The notes under the pieces: model-generated
What the model was told of the DNA's origin: nothing
Database searches by the model: none
What the model saw: only the letters and a program-made list of their open reading frames with translations
Translations under genes and position numbers: made by a program
Shown: one piece after another, positions 45,785 to 54,340 of the stretch
How positions within the stretch are numbered: the stretch's first letter is position 1
How the letters are laid out: each line of letters starts with the position of its first letter
Assembly (NCBI RefSeq): GCF_900636365.1
Contig: NZ_LR134266.1
Coordinates: forward strand, 819,501-883,500
DNA: 64,000 nucleotides
DNA from: Streptococcus viridans
Lineage (GTDB): Bacteria > Bacillota > Bacilli > Lactobacillales > Streptococcaceae
Direction: 5' to 3'

Positions 45785-46276
45785 ATGGATGCATATCAAA
45801 AAGTCAAAGACAGATTAGACCAACTCGGGATTAATTTTGATGTGGTGGAACACCCACCGGTATTGACCACTGAACAGGCCGATTCCTATATTGAAGGTCT
45901 CGAAGGGGTCCGGACAAAGTCCATGTTTTTGACCAACAAAAAGAAAACCCAGTACTATCTGCTCATCATGGATGACCAGAAACCCTTGGATATGGAGGAT
46001 TTCAAAGACCAAGTAGGAGCCAATCGGATCCGTATGGCTTCAATTGAATCTCTGGCAGAAAAAATGCAATTACCAGCTGGGACAGTATCTCCCTTTGGCT
46101 TGTTAAACAATGAAGATAAGGATATTCTCGTCTATTTTGATCAGGACATTGTGTCAGAGGAAATCATGACCTTCCATCCTAACACGAATGAAAAGACGAT
46201 CTTTATCAAAACCCAAGACCTATTCCGCTTTTTAGAATCCATTGATTATAAATATGAAATACTAACCTTGCCATAG
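45785..46276 (+). CDS. Prolyl-tRNA editing protein, ProXp-ala/PrdX (YbaK-like)
   Basis: A free-standing editing domain that hydrolyses mischarged Ala-tRNA(Pro). The 163 residues carry the family start VVEHPPVLTTEQA (about 20-32), KSMFLTNKK (about 45-53) with the catalytic-region Lys, and a GTVSPFGLLN segment near 100. AGGAGG precedes the ATG. It is 24 bases after the UDG-family gene. Confidence 0.88.
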   Translation: MDAYQKVKDRLDQLGINFDVVEHPPVLTTEQADSYIEGLEGVRTKSMFLTNKKKTQYYLLIMDDQKPLDMEDFKDQVGANRIRMASIESLAEKMQLPAGTVSPFGLLNNEDKDILVYFDQDIVSEEIMTFHPNTNEKTIFIKTQDLFRFLESIDYKYEILTLP

Positions 46277-46297
46277 TGGCATCAAAAAGGAGAAATC

Positions 46298-46579
46298 ATG
46301 AAAGAAATTCCATTTAATGACTTTTTAGCAAAGTACCAAGCAGGAGAAATTAACGTCGTCGATGTTCGCGAGCAAGAGGAATATGATGCTCTTCATCTGG
46401 ACGGAGTGACCTTACTTCCCTTATCAGTGTTGGCAGAACGCTATTCAGAGCTGAACAAAGACCAAGCCTATTATATCATCTGCAAGTCTGGTCGGCGCTC
46501 AGCCCGCGCCTGTCAATTTTTGGAAGAAGTGGGCTATGATGTAACCAACGTCCAAGGAGGCATGGATGCATTTGATTAG
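46298..46579 (+). CDS. Single-domain rhodanese-like protein
   Basis: A 93-residue sulfurtransferase-like domain. The active loop is CKSGRRS with the persulfide Cys near 69, and VDVREQEEYDALHLDG is the conserved front motif. Likely sulfur carrier or stress function; partner unknown. AAAGGAG precedes the ATG, and it ends the UDG-PrdX run. Confidence 0.92.
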   Translation: MKEIPFNDFLAKYQAGEINVVDVREQEEYDALHLDGVTLLPLSVLAERYSELNKDQAYYIICKSGRRSARACQFLEEVGYDVTNVQGGMDAFD

Positions 46580-46614
46580 TTGGGATGGCCCAGCTTGTGA
46601 ATTCCGGTAGAATA

Positions 46615-46643
46615 TTGAATTCTAGTGGAAATTTTTATATAAT
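46615..46643 (+). promoter_or_regulatory. Promoter of the repeat-protein/TcaA-like/LdcB operon
   Basis: TTGAAT (46615-46620), 17 bases and TATAAT (46638-46643). Confidence 0.75.
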
Positions 46644-46677
46644 ATATCTGTATTTTGTTTTATAAGGAGATTATTTT

Positions 46678-47964
46678 ATGATCAAACAGGATTGGCTTGA
46701 TTACTTTGAAGCTGTGAACGGTCGTTCAGCAACTGAAGAAGAGATCGCTCAAGCGTTGGCTGCAGGTGAGTTCCAAGAAGAGCAGGTAGCCCAAGAAGCT
46801 TCACAATTTGTTGGGGCTCCAGTAGCTCCAGACCAAATAAACGCTGGTTTCGTTTCTGCTCCAGCAGCACCAGAAGAAGTGACTTCTCAATTCGCTGCTG
46901 CGCCAGAAGCACCAACTCAAGAAGCACCACAATTCGCTGCTGCGCCAGAAGCACCAGTACAAGAGGCACCACAATACACTGCTGCACCAGAAGCACCAGC
47001 TCAAGAAGCACCACAATTCGCTGCTGCGCCAGAAGCACCAGTACAAGAAGCGCCACAATACACTGCCGCTCCAGAAGCACCAGTACAAGAAGCGCCACAA
47101 TTCGCTACTGCGCCAGAAGCACCAGTACAAGAGGCACCACAATACACTGCTGCGCCAGAAGCACCAGTACAAGAAGCACCACAGTTTAATACTGCGCCAG
47201 AAGCACCAGCATTTGGCGCTCAACCAAATAGCTTCCAACAAGCGCCTCAACAACAGCCACAACCAGGATTTGGTCAACCAGCCCCAGGTCAAGGCTTCCA
47301 GCAAGCACCTTATCCAGGACAACCTCAACCAGGTCAAGCCTATTATGCACAACCTGCTCAACCAAATGCCTTTGGTCAAGCAATGAAAGGATTCTGGTCA
47401 TGGTTTGTTTCTGCTTTGGTTCGACCAACAGTAGAAAATCAACCAAGAGTATTGAATGGTATTCTTCATTATGTCTTAACTGCATTTATCCTTAGCCTCT
47501 CACTTTTCTTCGTGGCGAGTGCCTTCCCTTACGCTGAAGTAGGATTTACGGCTTACCTATTGATTGTCATTGTAACTTTCTTTACAATTTACGCCACTCA
47601 ATTAACTGGTTTCTTGGTTCGTAACCTTGTCTTGCAAGATAAAGAATACACCTACAAACGTTCATTCGATGAGTTTGCTCGCTTGTCTATCTATGCCTTG
47701 CCAGCATCCCTCATTGTCTTAATTTTTTCTCTAGTTAAGTACTTTGAAGGATTTAGCTTCCTTCGATCGTTAATCTTCGTTCTCTATTTCTTAGGCTTGC
47801 TATACACTGTTTACCAAGGTTTGAACAGAACAAAAATCAAGGCTGACAAATTCTTGTTGCTCCTTGCTTCAACAGCGGTCATTCTAGTCATCTTCACAAT
47901 TGTTGGCATCGTTGACAGACGCATTTTAGAACAAGTATCCGTCTATATCGCTTCCTTCTTTTAA
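46678..47964 (+). CDS. Membrane protein with Pro/Ala/Gln repeat domain (DUF6574-like)
   Basis: Three parts. First, a ~35-residue N-terminal module (DWLDYFEAVNGRSATEEEI). Second, a low-complexity region from about 60: seven tandem 14-residue units APEAPVQEAPQ(F/Y)xx, then Gln/Pro-rich sequence with [15 protein letters not shown]. Third, a C-terminal domain from about 255 with some five membrane segments. The repeat should be a flexible, extended spacer. AAGGAGA precedes the ATG. The same [15 protein letters not shown] motif forms tandem repeats in the protein at 51186-52187. Function unknown; envelope-associated by inference. Confidence 0.75.
   Translation: MIKQDWLDYFEAVNGRSATEEEIAQALAAGEFQEEQVAQEASQFVGAPVAPDQINAGFVSAPAAPEEVTSQFAAAPEAPTQEAPQFAAAPEAPVQEAPQYTAAPEAPAQEAPQFAAAPEAPVQEAPQYTAAPEAPVQEAPQFATAPEAPVQEAPQYTAAPEAPVQEAPQFNTAPEAPAFGAQPNSFQQAPQQQPQPGFGQPAPGQGFQQAPYPGQPQPGQAYYAQPAQPNAFGQAMKGFWSWFVSALVRPTVENQPRVLNGILHYVLTAFILSLSLFFVASAFPYAEVGFTAYLLIVIVTFFTIYATQLTGFLVRNLVLQDKEYTYKRSFDEFARLSIYALPASLIVLIFSLVKYFEGFSFLRSLIFVLYFLGLLYTVYQGLNRTKIKADKFLLLLASTAVILVIFTIVGIVDRRILEQVSVYIASFF
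46876..47212 (+). repeat. Coding tandem repeat, 42-bp unit with 84-bp higher order
   Basis: Seven 14-codon units within the gene at 46678. Units ending in Phe and in Tyr alternate, so the duplicating unit appears to be the 84-bp pair. Confidence 0.8.
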
Positions 47965-48045
47965 TCGGGTAGGAACCTTGTCATAAAATTCTTGTTCATA
48001 TAGATATCGGATAAAAAATATTTTAGGTTTTAGGAGAACATGCCG

Positions 48046-49836
48046 ATGAACAAAAAATGGGTAGAATTATTTGAAAAAGTGATCGGTCGCAAACCTACTC
48101 CTGAAGAATTCATTGCCGGAAGAGATTCCGGCTTTGATTTTAAGGCAATCAAATCGATTGCTGGAGTAGCGATCGACCAAGTGGCGTCAGAAGCGCCAAG
48201 ACTAGGAGGGCAGGAACCAGTAGAAGACCTTGTAAATCCTCTTCAACAGCTCTGGGAAGAGCGTTTCTTCGCCCTTTATGGACGTGCGCCACTTCCAGAA
48301 GAGATCGAATCAGCTCGTAGTCAGAACTTTGAAATCGTGGAAGGACCTGCTCCGGCGATTAACTTTGATGAGACCAATCAAACAACACAGGTCTTCGCAC
48401 CAGTGGAAAGCCCTTCAGAGGCACCAGAAAGCCTGTCCCAGCCAGTTGAAGCCGTAGCGGCAGCAGAACTACCAGACCAAGAAGAAGCTGTCAAGAAAGG
48501 CAAGAAAAAGAAAGAAAAGAAAGTCAAAAAAGAGAAAAAGGGCAAGAAAAAGAAAGTCTTCTTCTTCAGTATTTTGACTTTGTTGGTCTTGACCTTGTCT
48601 GGTCTAGGCTATTACTTCTCATCAACTACAGGCCCACAGGTGACAGTGGACAAATTAGTCACAGCCATTGAACAAAAAGATTACCGGGAAGTGGCTAGCA
48701 TCCTTTCAAATGATAAGGATAAGTGGACCAAAGAAGAAGCTCAAGGCTTGCTAGACTATATGACTGCTCAGAAGATTGATGCCATTTACGAATTAGATCA
48801 TATCGCCCAGTCTTCAAAAACAGGAATCGTCAAGGATAAAAATCAGAATCTACTGATTGGAATCGAGAAGGCGGATAAGAAATTCGGTATCTTCCAAGAA
48901 TACCGCATCGAGACCTATCCACTTGAAGTCACAGCGACTACGAATCTGGATGATGCCAAGCTTAAGACCAGTGAAAAAGAGTCGACTGTGCTCAAGAAAA
49001 ACCAAACGACCAAACTTGGTAAGGTTCACTTTGCACCACGAGATATGCAACTAGACGGTAAGACCGAAGTTGGAAAGATTTCTAGTGAGGTCAAGCTAGA
49101 TCCAGCTCAAGCTTCGAAGAATAAGCTGGACTTGACCTTCAATTCTGAGAAACGTCTTCTTGAAATTGAATTCCCAGAGGAAGTCAGCAATCCAACGGAT
49201 ATCAAGGTAGCCGTGAATGGCAAGGAAGTCGGCACAAGTACCCTATTTGAAGTCGATGTCGTAGCCCATCAAGAAATCGAGGTCCATGCAGTCTTTAGTC
49301 TCAACAATGAGAGCTATACAACTGAAAAGGCCAAAGTTACGATTGGTGAAACTCCGGATGACGATGAAGTCATCACTTTGAAGCTTTCTAAGGATGTAGC
49401 CAAACGATTAAAAGATGCAGAAACAGCTCGTAAAGCCAAGGAAGAAGAAGCCAAGAAGGCAGAAGAGAAGAAAACTGCTATCACCTCCTTCCTCCAAGAC
49501 TACCGGACAGAAATCTTCTCATCTGTCTCAAGTAGATCCAACACCTACTCCAAGTACTATGACACTTCAAGTGATGCCTATAAGGAAATGGTGGAGTGGA
49601 CAACAGGTGGCGGAGTCAAGAAGGCTGAAATCGACTACTATACACCAGGTGTTTTCAACGTTCTCAGCGTTACCGAAGAGAATGGAATGGTGATCGTGAA
49701 AACCCATGAAGAATATACTGTGCACTATGTGACCAGCCGAAAAGATAGCCAGAGTAGCAAGGACAAGACCTACACCCTGAAACCTGTAGGGGATACTTAC
49801 GTGATTACGGCTATTGCGGTCACAGCTGGTAATTAG
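48046..49836 (+). CDS. TcaA-like membrane-anchored protein with Lys-rich cytoplasmic region
   Basis: Two copies of a ~30-residue N-terminal module (WVELFEKVIGRKPTPEEF, and WEERFFALYGRAPLPEEIE about 65 residues later) are followed by an acidic linker and a dense lysine cluster (about 153-177). One membrane helix (178-200) leads to a ~395-residue extracellular part. Its first section (VDKLVTAIEQKDYREVASIL) matches TcaA/YvbJ-type domains, and the C-terminus is NTF2-like. A helical charged stretch lies near 455-485. ATG 48046 is chosen because AGGAGA is 8 bases away; ATG 48040 is too close. A role in envelope stress or polymer sensing is inferred from TcaA. Confidence 0.75.
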   Translation: MNKKWVELFEKVIGRKPTPEEFIAGRDSGFDFKAIKSIAGVAIDQVASEAPRLGGQEPVEDLVNPLQQLWEERFFALYGRAPLPEEIESARSQNFEIVEGPAPAINFDETNQTTQVFAPVESPSEAPESLSQPVEAVAAAELPDQEEAVKKGKKKKEKKVKKEKKGKKKKVFFFSILTLLVLTLSGLGYYFSSTTGPQVTVDKLVTAIEQKDYREVASILSNDKDKWTKEEAQGLLDYMTAQKIDAIYELDHIAQSSKTGIVKDKNQNLLIGIEKADKKFGIFQEYRIETYPLEVTATTNLDDAKLKTSEKESTVLKKNQTTKLGKVHFAPRDMQLDGKTEVGKISSEVKLDPAQASKNKLDLTFNSEKRLLEIEFPEEVSNPTDIKVAVNGKEVGTSTLFEVDVVAHQEIEVHAVFSLNNESYTTEKAKVTIGETPDDDEVITLKLSKDVAKRLKDAETARKAKEEEAKKAEEKKTAITSFLQDYRTEIFSSVSSRSNTYSKYYDTSSDAYKEMVEWTTGGGVKKAEIDYYTPGVFNVLSVTEENGMVIVKTHEEYTVHYVTSRKDSQSSKDKTYTLKPVGDTYVITAIAVTAGN

Positions 49837-49846
49837 GAGGTTTATG

Positions 49847-50620
49847 ATGAAATTAAGCATGACAAAATGGACTCTTGCTGGCCTGGTTCTGTTGAGCCTA
49901 GGTGCTTGTGGCCAACAGAAGGAGTCAAAGAGCTCATCTCAAAAAGAGCCTGCTTCCAGTAAGCAAGTCGCTCAGTCGTCAGCCAGCAAAGAAACCAGTG
50001 CTTCTGAAGCAACTTCATCTGACGATAACAAAAAGTCAACGAAGAAGGCAGGCGAAGTAACGGTGGACCAAGGTGTTTCCTTTAATGGCTCTTATTACAG
50101 TGTCCAAGGAAAGTCTGGAGATATCGTCATTGCTAACAAGCACTACCCCTTAGTTGCAGACTACAATCCAGGTGAGGATCCAGTAGCTGTTGCGGCCTTG
50201 CACGAGTTGATCACGGCCATGCAGGCTGAAGGGTATGCTATCAGCGATCAGTACAGTGGTTTCCGTAGTTATGAGACCCAAGTAGATCTCTACCAAAGCT
50301 ATGTCAATCAAGACGGTGCCGCTGCAGCAGATCGCTACTCAGCTCGTCCTGGCTATAGCGAGCACCAGACAGGTCTAGCATTTGACCTCATCGATACCAG
50401 TGGCAATCTCGTTCAAGAACAAGGCGCAAACAAATGGTTGCTCAAGAACGCTGCCAAGTATGGCTTTATCGTCCGTTATCAAGAAGGAAAAGAAGCGAGC
50501 ACGGGCTACATGCCGGAAAGCTGGCACCTTCGCTATATCGGAGAAGACGCAAAAGATGTCGCAGCATCAGGAAAAAGCTTAGAAGAATACTTCAACTTTA
50601 CCGGTGGCGACTACGAATAA
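49847..50620 (+). CDS. Lipoprotein peptidoglycan carboxypeptidase, LdcB/DacB (VanY family)
   Basis: A signal peptide with lipobox LSLGAC (Cys21) is followed by a ~60-residue Ser-rich linker and an M15/VanY zinc peptidase domain. Zinc and catalytic motifs are SEHQTGLAFD and ESWHLRYIG. The streptococcal enzyme trims tetrapeptide stems (L,D-carboxypeptidase) outside the membrane. AGGAGG precedes two ATGs; 49847 is better spaced than 49844. It follows the TcaA-like gene by 10 bases, so envelope functions are grouped here. Its lipobox should be cut by the LspA encoded at 24565. Confidence 0.9.
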   Translation: MKLSMTKWTLAGLVLLSLGACGQQKESKSSSQKEPASSKQVAQSSASKETSASEATSSDDNKKSTKKAGEVTVDQGVSFNGSYYSVQGKSGDIVIANKHYPLVADYNPGEDPVAVAALHELITAMQAEGYAISDQYSGFRSYETQVDLYQSYVNQDGAAAADRYSARPGYSEHQTGLAFDLIDTSGNLVQEQGANKWLLKNAAKYGFIVRYQEGKEASTGYMPESWHLRYIGEDAKDVAASGKSLEEYFNFTGGDYE

Positions 50621-50626
50621 CAAGAA

Positions 50627-50667
50627 AACCGCTCTTTCAGGAACCTGAAGGAGCGGTGTTTTTATGT
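50627..50667 (+). terminator. Rho-independent terminator after the LdcB-like gene
   Basis: A 14-bp stem ACCGCTCTTTCAGG/CCTGAAGGAGCGGT (one mismatch) followed by GTTTTT. Confidence 0.88.
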
Positions 50668-50683
50668 TGGGCAGAACAAGAAA

Positions 50684-50712
50684 AAACCACTGCCAAGTGG
50701 AAGTGGTTTTGA
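50684..50712 (-). terminator. Terminator of the L31 gene
   Basis: AAAACCACT/AGTGGTTTT stem with T's on the minus-strand 3' side. Confidence 0.75.
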
Positions 50713-50720
50713 TGGGTTTC

Positions 50721-50963
50721 TTATTTGAGACCGTATTTTTTGTTGAAACGATCCACACGTCCATCTGCTTGAGTGAACTTTTGACGTCCAGTGTAGAATG
50801 GGTGTGAGTCTGATGAAATTTCAACACGGATCAATGGGTAAGTTTCACCTTCGAATTCAACAGTCTCGCTAGAGTACTTAGTTGAACCACTAAGGAACTT
50901 GTAACCAGTAGTAGTGTCCATGAAGACAACAGGGCGATATTCTGGATGGATATCTTTTTTCAT
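50721..50963 (-). CDS. rpmE2: 50S ribosomal protein L31 type B
   Basis: An 80-residue protein starting [16 protein letters not shown]. It lacks the CxxC zinc-ribbon cysteines of type A L31, so it is the zinc-independent type B. AAAGGAAAT stands before the ATG at 50963; the frame is open 14 codons further upstream but without support. Type B paralogues are often induced at low zinc; here I see no Zur box, and it may be the only L31. Confidence 0.96.
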   Translation of the reverse strand: MKKDIHPEYRPVVFMDTTTGYKFLSGSTKYSSETVEFEGETYPLIRVEISSDSHPFYTGRQKFTQADGRVDRFNKKYGLK

Positions 50964-51084
50964 TTTGCAATATTTCCTTTCTGCCATGGTCTCTTTCCGA
51001 GCCATAGATTGTTACTAAGCTAGTGTATCAAAAACAAAAGAGTTTGGCAAGGATTTTTACCAAATTTTTCGCATTTTATAAAGA

Positions 51085-51131
51085 AAAAAAGTGGGAGAAG
51101 CTCATCCTATTAGGCAAGCTTTTCCCACTCT
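51085..51131 (-). terminator. Terminator of the repeat-tail membrane protein gene
   Basis: AGTGGGAAAAGCT/AGCTTCTCCCACT stem read on the minus strand, followed by TTTTTTT. Confidence 0.85.
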
Positions 51132-51185
51132 GACCAACACCCCTAGTAAGGAAATGTTGGACATGCATGATTAATAGAAATCTAT

Positions 51186-52187
51186 TTATTCTTGACCAGG
51201 TTCAGTAGTTGGCTGTTCTGGTTGTTGAGGTTGCTGTTGCTCTTGTGGTTGCCAAGCTTGTTGAGGTGCTTGTTGGAAACCTTGTTGAGGCTGTTGAGGT
51301 GCTTGTTGGAACCCTGGTTGAGGTTGTTGAGGCGCTTGTTGGAACCCTTGTCCTGGAGCAGGTTGACCAAACCCTTGTTGCGGTTGTTGCCATTGTTGTT
51401 GATTAGGTTGACCAAACCCTTGTTGAGGTGCTTGTTGGAACCCTTGTCCTGGGGCAGGTTGACCAAACCCTTGTTGCGGTTGTTGGAATCCTTGTCCTGG
51501 GGCAGGTTGACCAAACCCTTGTTGAGGTGCTTGTTGGAACCCTTGTCCTGGGGCAGGCTGACCAAGTCCTTGTTGAGGTGCTTGTTGGAACCCTTGTCCT
51601 GGAGCAGGTTGACCAAATCCTTGTTGAGGCGCTTGTTGGAATCCTTGTCCTGGAGCAGGCTGACCAAACCCTTGTTGTGGTTGTTGCCATTGTTGTTGAC
51701 CCGGTTGTTGTGGTGATTGGACAGATGATGCAACAGACTGTGCGAATCCTCTACTTGTTGATGCAAGTTCTTGGAATGTTCCTTTAGTGATTTTACCACC
51801 AGACATCGCAAGAAGTCCTGTGACCACAATAGCAATACTTGCAATGACTGCAATAATCAAACCAAAACCAATAGAAAAGCCATCACCGAATTCAGATGAA
51901 GCACCCAAAACTCTAAACATAGTGATGATCGTAATTAAGCTTTCAAGAATACCGATAGCAATGACACCAATGGAAAAATTCTTGTTCATTGGTGGAGCAA
52001 TGTTTGGAAGGCAAGCTAGAACGATGGCACCAATAGCTAGGACAACGATGACCCATCCAAATTCACCTCGAATTCCACTGAAAGAATAACTTCCGTAGGA
52101 TCCACCATTGAATGTACTCCATGGCAAAAAGGTAGAAATGGCAGTAAGAGCTGCTGCGACGATGATAAAAATACGATGTTTATGCAT
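51186..52187 (-). CDS. Four-helix membrane protein with Gln/Pro/Gly-rich repeat tail
   Basis: Residues 1-135 hold four membrane segments (about 6-24, 43-62, 70-92, 104-127). From about 157 to the end the protein is a low-complexity tail. It has about six tandem units of 17 residues, [17 protein letters not shown], with variants, then Gln/Pro-rich sequence and a TTEPGQE end. The tail should be disordered and extended. GGAGACG precedes the ATG, and TGCTATAAT on the minus strand (52212-52220) is the -10 region. The motif also occurs once in the protein at 46678. Function unknown. Confidence 0.75.
   Translation of the reverse strand: MHKHRIFIIVAAALTAISTFLPWSTFNGGSYGSYSFSGIRGEFGWVIVVLAIGAIVLACLPNIAPPMNKNFSIGVIAIGILESLITIITMFRVLGASSEFGDGFSIGFGLIIAVIASIAIVVTGLLAMSGGKITKGTFQELASTSRGFAQSVASSVQSPQQPGQQQWQQPQQGFGQPAPGQGFQQAPQQGFGQPAPGQGFQQAPQQGLGQPAPGQGFQQAPQQGFGQPAPGQGFQQPQQGFGQPAPGQGFQQAPQQGFGQPNQQQWQQPQQGFGQPAPGQGFQQAPQQPQPGFQQAPQQPQQGFQQAPQQAWQPQEQQQPQQPEQPTTEPGQE
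51296..51712 (-). repeat. Coding tandem repeat, 51-bp unit
   Basis: About six 17-codon units plus partial ones encode the [17 protein letters not shown] tail. Long open frames on the other strand and frames here are by-products of the repeat. Confidence 0.8.
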
Positions 52188-52310
52188 AAAACGTCTCCTT
52201 TTTTTGTGATTATTATAGCATAAATAAGCTCAAACTGGAATGGAAATGTAAGAAATCGTTCACATTTTTCTAAATGTTATTAAAATTCATTCGTTTTTGT
52301 GTAAAATGAA

Positions 52311-52346
52311 AAAAGGCCAATCGTCTCCACTAGAAACGACTGACCT
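52311..52346 (-). terminator. Terminator of nrnA
   Basis: On the minus strand AGGTCAGTCGT pairs with ACGATTGGCCT, followed by TTTTTTC. Confidence 0.8.
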
Positions 52347-52366
52347 GCTTGCTTGATTTTCACTAT

Positions 52367-53305
52367 CTATTTTGCCTTGGCAACTTCCTGTAGTTCTCGA
52401 TAGATTTGCTCGTTTTCTTCTAAAGAATAAGAATTGGCTCCACTGGCGAGTGGGTGGCCTCCACCATCGTGGCGTTTTGCAATCTCATTGATCACCAGAG
52501 CCTTACTTCTCATACGGACGCGGTAGTGGCCATCAGCTTGCTCGACAAAGATAGCCCAGACGCTGACGTCTTCGATCCGACCAGGTGCTGAGACGATCGC
52601 AGCAGTCTCGGCATCTGTGATTTGGTAGTGTTTGAGAAGATCTTGAGTCAGGGTCACGCGACTAGCTCCATTTTCATCGATTTCGAGATGGTCATAGACA
52701 TAGCCTTGAAGCTTGGCGATCTTAGAACTCATGCTGTCCATCTGACGAGAAAGACCTGCAAAGTCAAAGTCAAAACTACGAAGGTGGGCAACCATCTCGA
52801 AAGTCCGGCTGGTCGTCGAAGGATAGAGGAAGCGTCCAGTGTCTCCGACAATACCAGCATAGAGGAGACGGGCTGCTTCTGGACTGATCTCAAGCTCTTG
52901 TTCAAGAGCGAAGAGGGTGATAAGCTCGCTCGTAGAGCTTGAATCTGTATCTACCCAGAGGAGATCTCCGTAGGCATCGTCGTTTGGATGATGGTCGATC
53001 TTGATCAGAAAATCGCCACTTGTGTAGCGTTTGTCATCGATGCGAGGGGTGTTGGCAGTATCGCAGACAATGACCAGGGCACCTGCATAGTCCTCATCAG
53101 TTACAGTATCCATGCTAGCCATCCAAGCAAGAGTCGGTTCGTCATAGCCGGTAGCTAGGACTCTTTTATCTGGGAAGTTGGTCTGGATGATTTCTTTCAA
53201 ACCGACCTGGCTTCCGATCGCGTCTGGATCCGGATTCATATGACGGTGAAGGATAATGGTATCGTAGTGGTTGATTTTCTCTAAAATGTCCTGTGTGATC
53301 TGCAT
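52367..53305 (-). CDS. nrnA: DHH-family phosphoesterase NrnA-type (oligoribonuclease/pAp phosphatase)
   Basis: Degrades nano-RNAs and pAp in bacteria lacking Orn. The DHH domain shows HRHMNPDPDAIGS, VCDTANTPR and KIDHHPNDDAYGD, the last with the DHH motif. The C-terminal DHHA1 domain has GGGHPLASGA. The 312 residues equal the Bacillus protein in size. I start at 53305, where GAGGT lies upstream, rather than four codons earlier. It is a single-gene unit. Confidence 0.9.
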   Translation of the reverse strand: MQITQDILEKINHYDTIILHRHMNPDPDAIGSQVGLKEIIQTNFPDKRVLATGYDEPTLAWMASMDTVTDEDYAGALVIVCDTANTPRIDDKRYTSGDFLIKIDHHPNDDAYGDLLWVDTDSSSTSELITLFALEQELEISPEAARLLYAGIVGDTGRFLYPSTTSRTFEMVAHLRSFDFDFAGLSRQMDSMSSKIAKLQGYVYDHLEIDENGASRVTLTQDLLKHYQITDAETAAIVSAPGRIEDVSVWAIFVEQADGHYRVRMRSKALVINEIAKRHDGGGHPLASGANSYSLEENEQIYRELQEVAKAK

Positions 53306-53445
53306 ATAGTACCTCATTTAATTCTCTTTCAATTTTAGCATAAGGAGGGCATTTGGAAAAGAAAAAGGTTGTCTAGCCTCAGGTGGACAATTTCCGAACA
53401 ATGCCAGGCTTCCAGTACTTCCCTATGCAAAATGCGCGCGAAAGT

Positions 53446-53453
53446 GGTATAAT
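53446..53453 (+). promoter_or_regulatory. Extended -10 promoter of the flavodoxin gene
   Basis: TGGTATAAT region (TATAAT 53448-53453), about 29 bases before the ATG. Confidence 0.6.
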
Positions 53454-53481
53454 GTCATAAGATTATTATTTGGAGGGAATT

Positions 53482-53925
53482 ATGACATTAGCAAAGATTG
53501 TTTTTGCAAGTATGACAGGAAATACAGAAGAGATTGCTGATATCGTAGCAGATAAGTTTCGTGATCTTGGTGTCGAAGTAGATGTCGACGAATGTACAAC
53601 AGTAGACGCAGAGGACTTTCTTGAGGCTGATATTGCAGTCGTAGCGACCTATACCTACGGTGATGGTGAGCTTCCTGACGAAATCGTAGACTTTTATGAA
53701 GACTTAGCGGGTCTTGACTTGAATGGTAAGATTTACGGTGTTGTTGGATCCGGTGATACCTTCTACGACGAGTTCTGTAAGGCAGTCGATGACTTTGATC
53801 GTGTCTTTGCAGCGACTGGTGCGGTTAAAGGTTCTGAGTGCGTCAAGGTAGACTTGTCAGCTGAAGATGAGGATATTGAAAAATTAGAAGCTTTTGCAGA
53901 AGAAGTCGTAGCAAAAGTGGGCTAA
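53482..53925 (+). CDS. Flavodoxin
   Basis: A 147-residue acidic FMN electron carrier. The FMN phosphate loop SMTGNTEE is at 9-16, followed by ATYTYGDGELPDE (the first FMN-stacking region) and VGSGDTFYDEFC. GGAGGG precedes ATG 53482. Acidic throughout, as expected. Its reductase partners are not in this window. Confidence 0.95.
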   Translation: MTLAKIVFASMTGNTEEIADIVADKFRDLGVEVDVDECTTVDAEDFLEADIAVVATYTYGDGELPDEIVDFYEDLAGLDLNGKIYGVVGSGDTFYDEFCKAVDDFDRVFAATGAVKGSECVKVDLSAEDEDIEKLEAFAEEVVAKVG

Positions 53926-53940
53926 TCCATAGCTAAGAAA

Positions 53941-53971
53941 GGTGTTTGCATGTGGCAAGCACTTTTTTTAT
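53941..53971 (+). terminator. Terminator after the flavodoxin gene
   Basis: GTGTTTGC/GCAAGCAC stem (one G-T pair) followed by seven T's. Confidence 0.85.
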
Positions 53972-54058
53972 GGATGAAAACCTTCAATAGCTGGATAGGG
54001 CTAGTAAGATTGCCCGATTTTTGATAAAATGGGTAGCAAAAAGTAAGGAGGCCAGTGT

Positions 54059-54331
54059 ATGGAACTAGAGAAGATTCGCCAAGAGATTGACAGTATTGAT
54101 AAAGAATTGGTCCGTCTATTAGAACGCCGGATGCACTGTGTGGAAGATGTCATTCGTTACAAAGAAACCCATCAAAACCCTGTCTTGGACCGGGCTAGAG
54201 AGGATGAGGTCTTAGCCAATGTAGCCGGCTTGGTCCAGGAAAAACGCTATGAGGAAACCATCCTTGCCACTTATCGGGATTTGATGAAGCGCTCCAGAGG
54301 CTATCAGGCCGATCAGTTAGATGCGGACTAG
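54059..54331 (+). CDS. Chorismate mutase, AroQ type
   Basis: Converts chorismate to prephenate for Phe and Tyr synthesis. The 90 residues form the all-helical AroQ domain: IRQEIDSIDKELVRLLERRM with the first active-site Arg, then VIRYKETHQNPVLDRAREDEVL. Monofunctional. GGAGG precedes the ATG. It sits 9 bases before the CLC gene, a neighbourhood shared with other streptococci. Confidence 0.9.
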   Translation: MELEKIRQEIDSIDKELVRLLERRMHCVEDVIRYKETHQNPVLDRAREDEVLANVAGLVQEKRYEETILATYRDLMKRSRGYQADQLDAD

Positions 54332-54340
54332 GGTGCTGAG

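Noticed and set aside
46876..47212. Regularly spaced repeats resembling a CRISPR-like array
   Set aside because: Units are contiguous 42-bp codon repeats with no unique spacers and no cas genes; they encode a protein repeat.
46682..47485. Minus-strand open frames opposite the repeat protein gene
   Set aside because: Low-complexity antisense of the APEAPVQEAPQ repeat without start signals.
51192..51853. Several long open frames on both strands in the region of the Gln/Pro-rich repeat
   Set aside because: They come from the 51-bp coding repeat having no stops in several frames. Only the 51186-52187 frame has a ribosome site, promoter and a sensible membrane domain.
53926..54340. Fluoride riboswitch before the chorismate mutase/CLC genes
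   Set aside because: No sequence resembling the conserved pseudoknot motif was seen; only the flavodoxin terminator and a short spacer are present.
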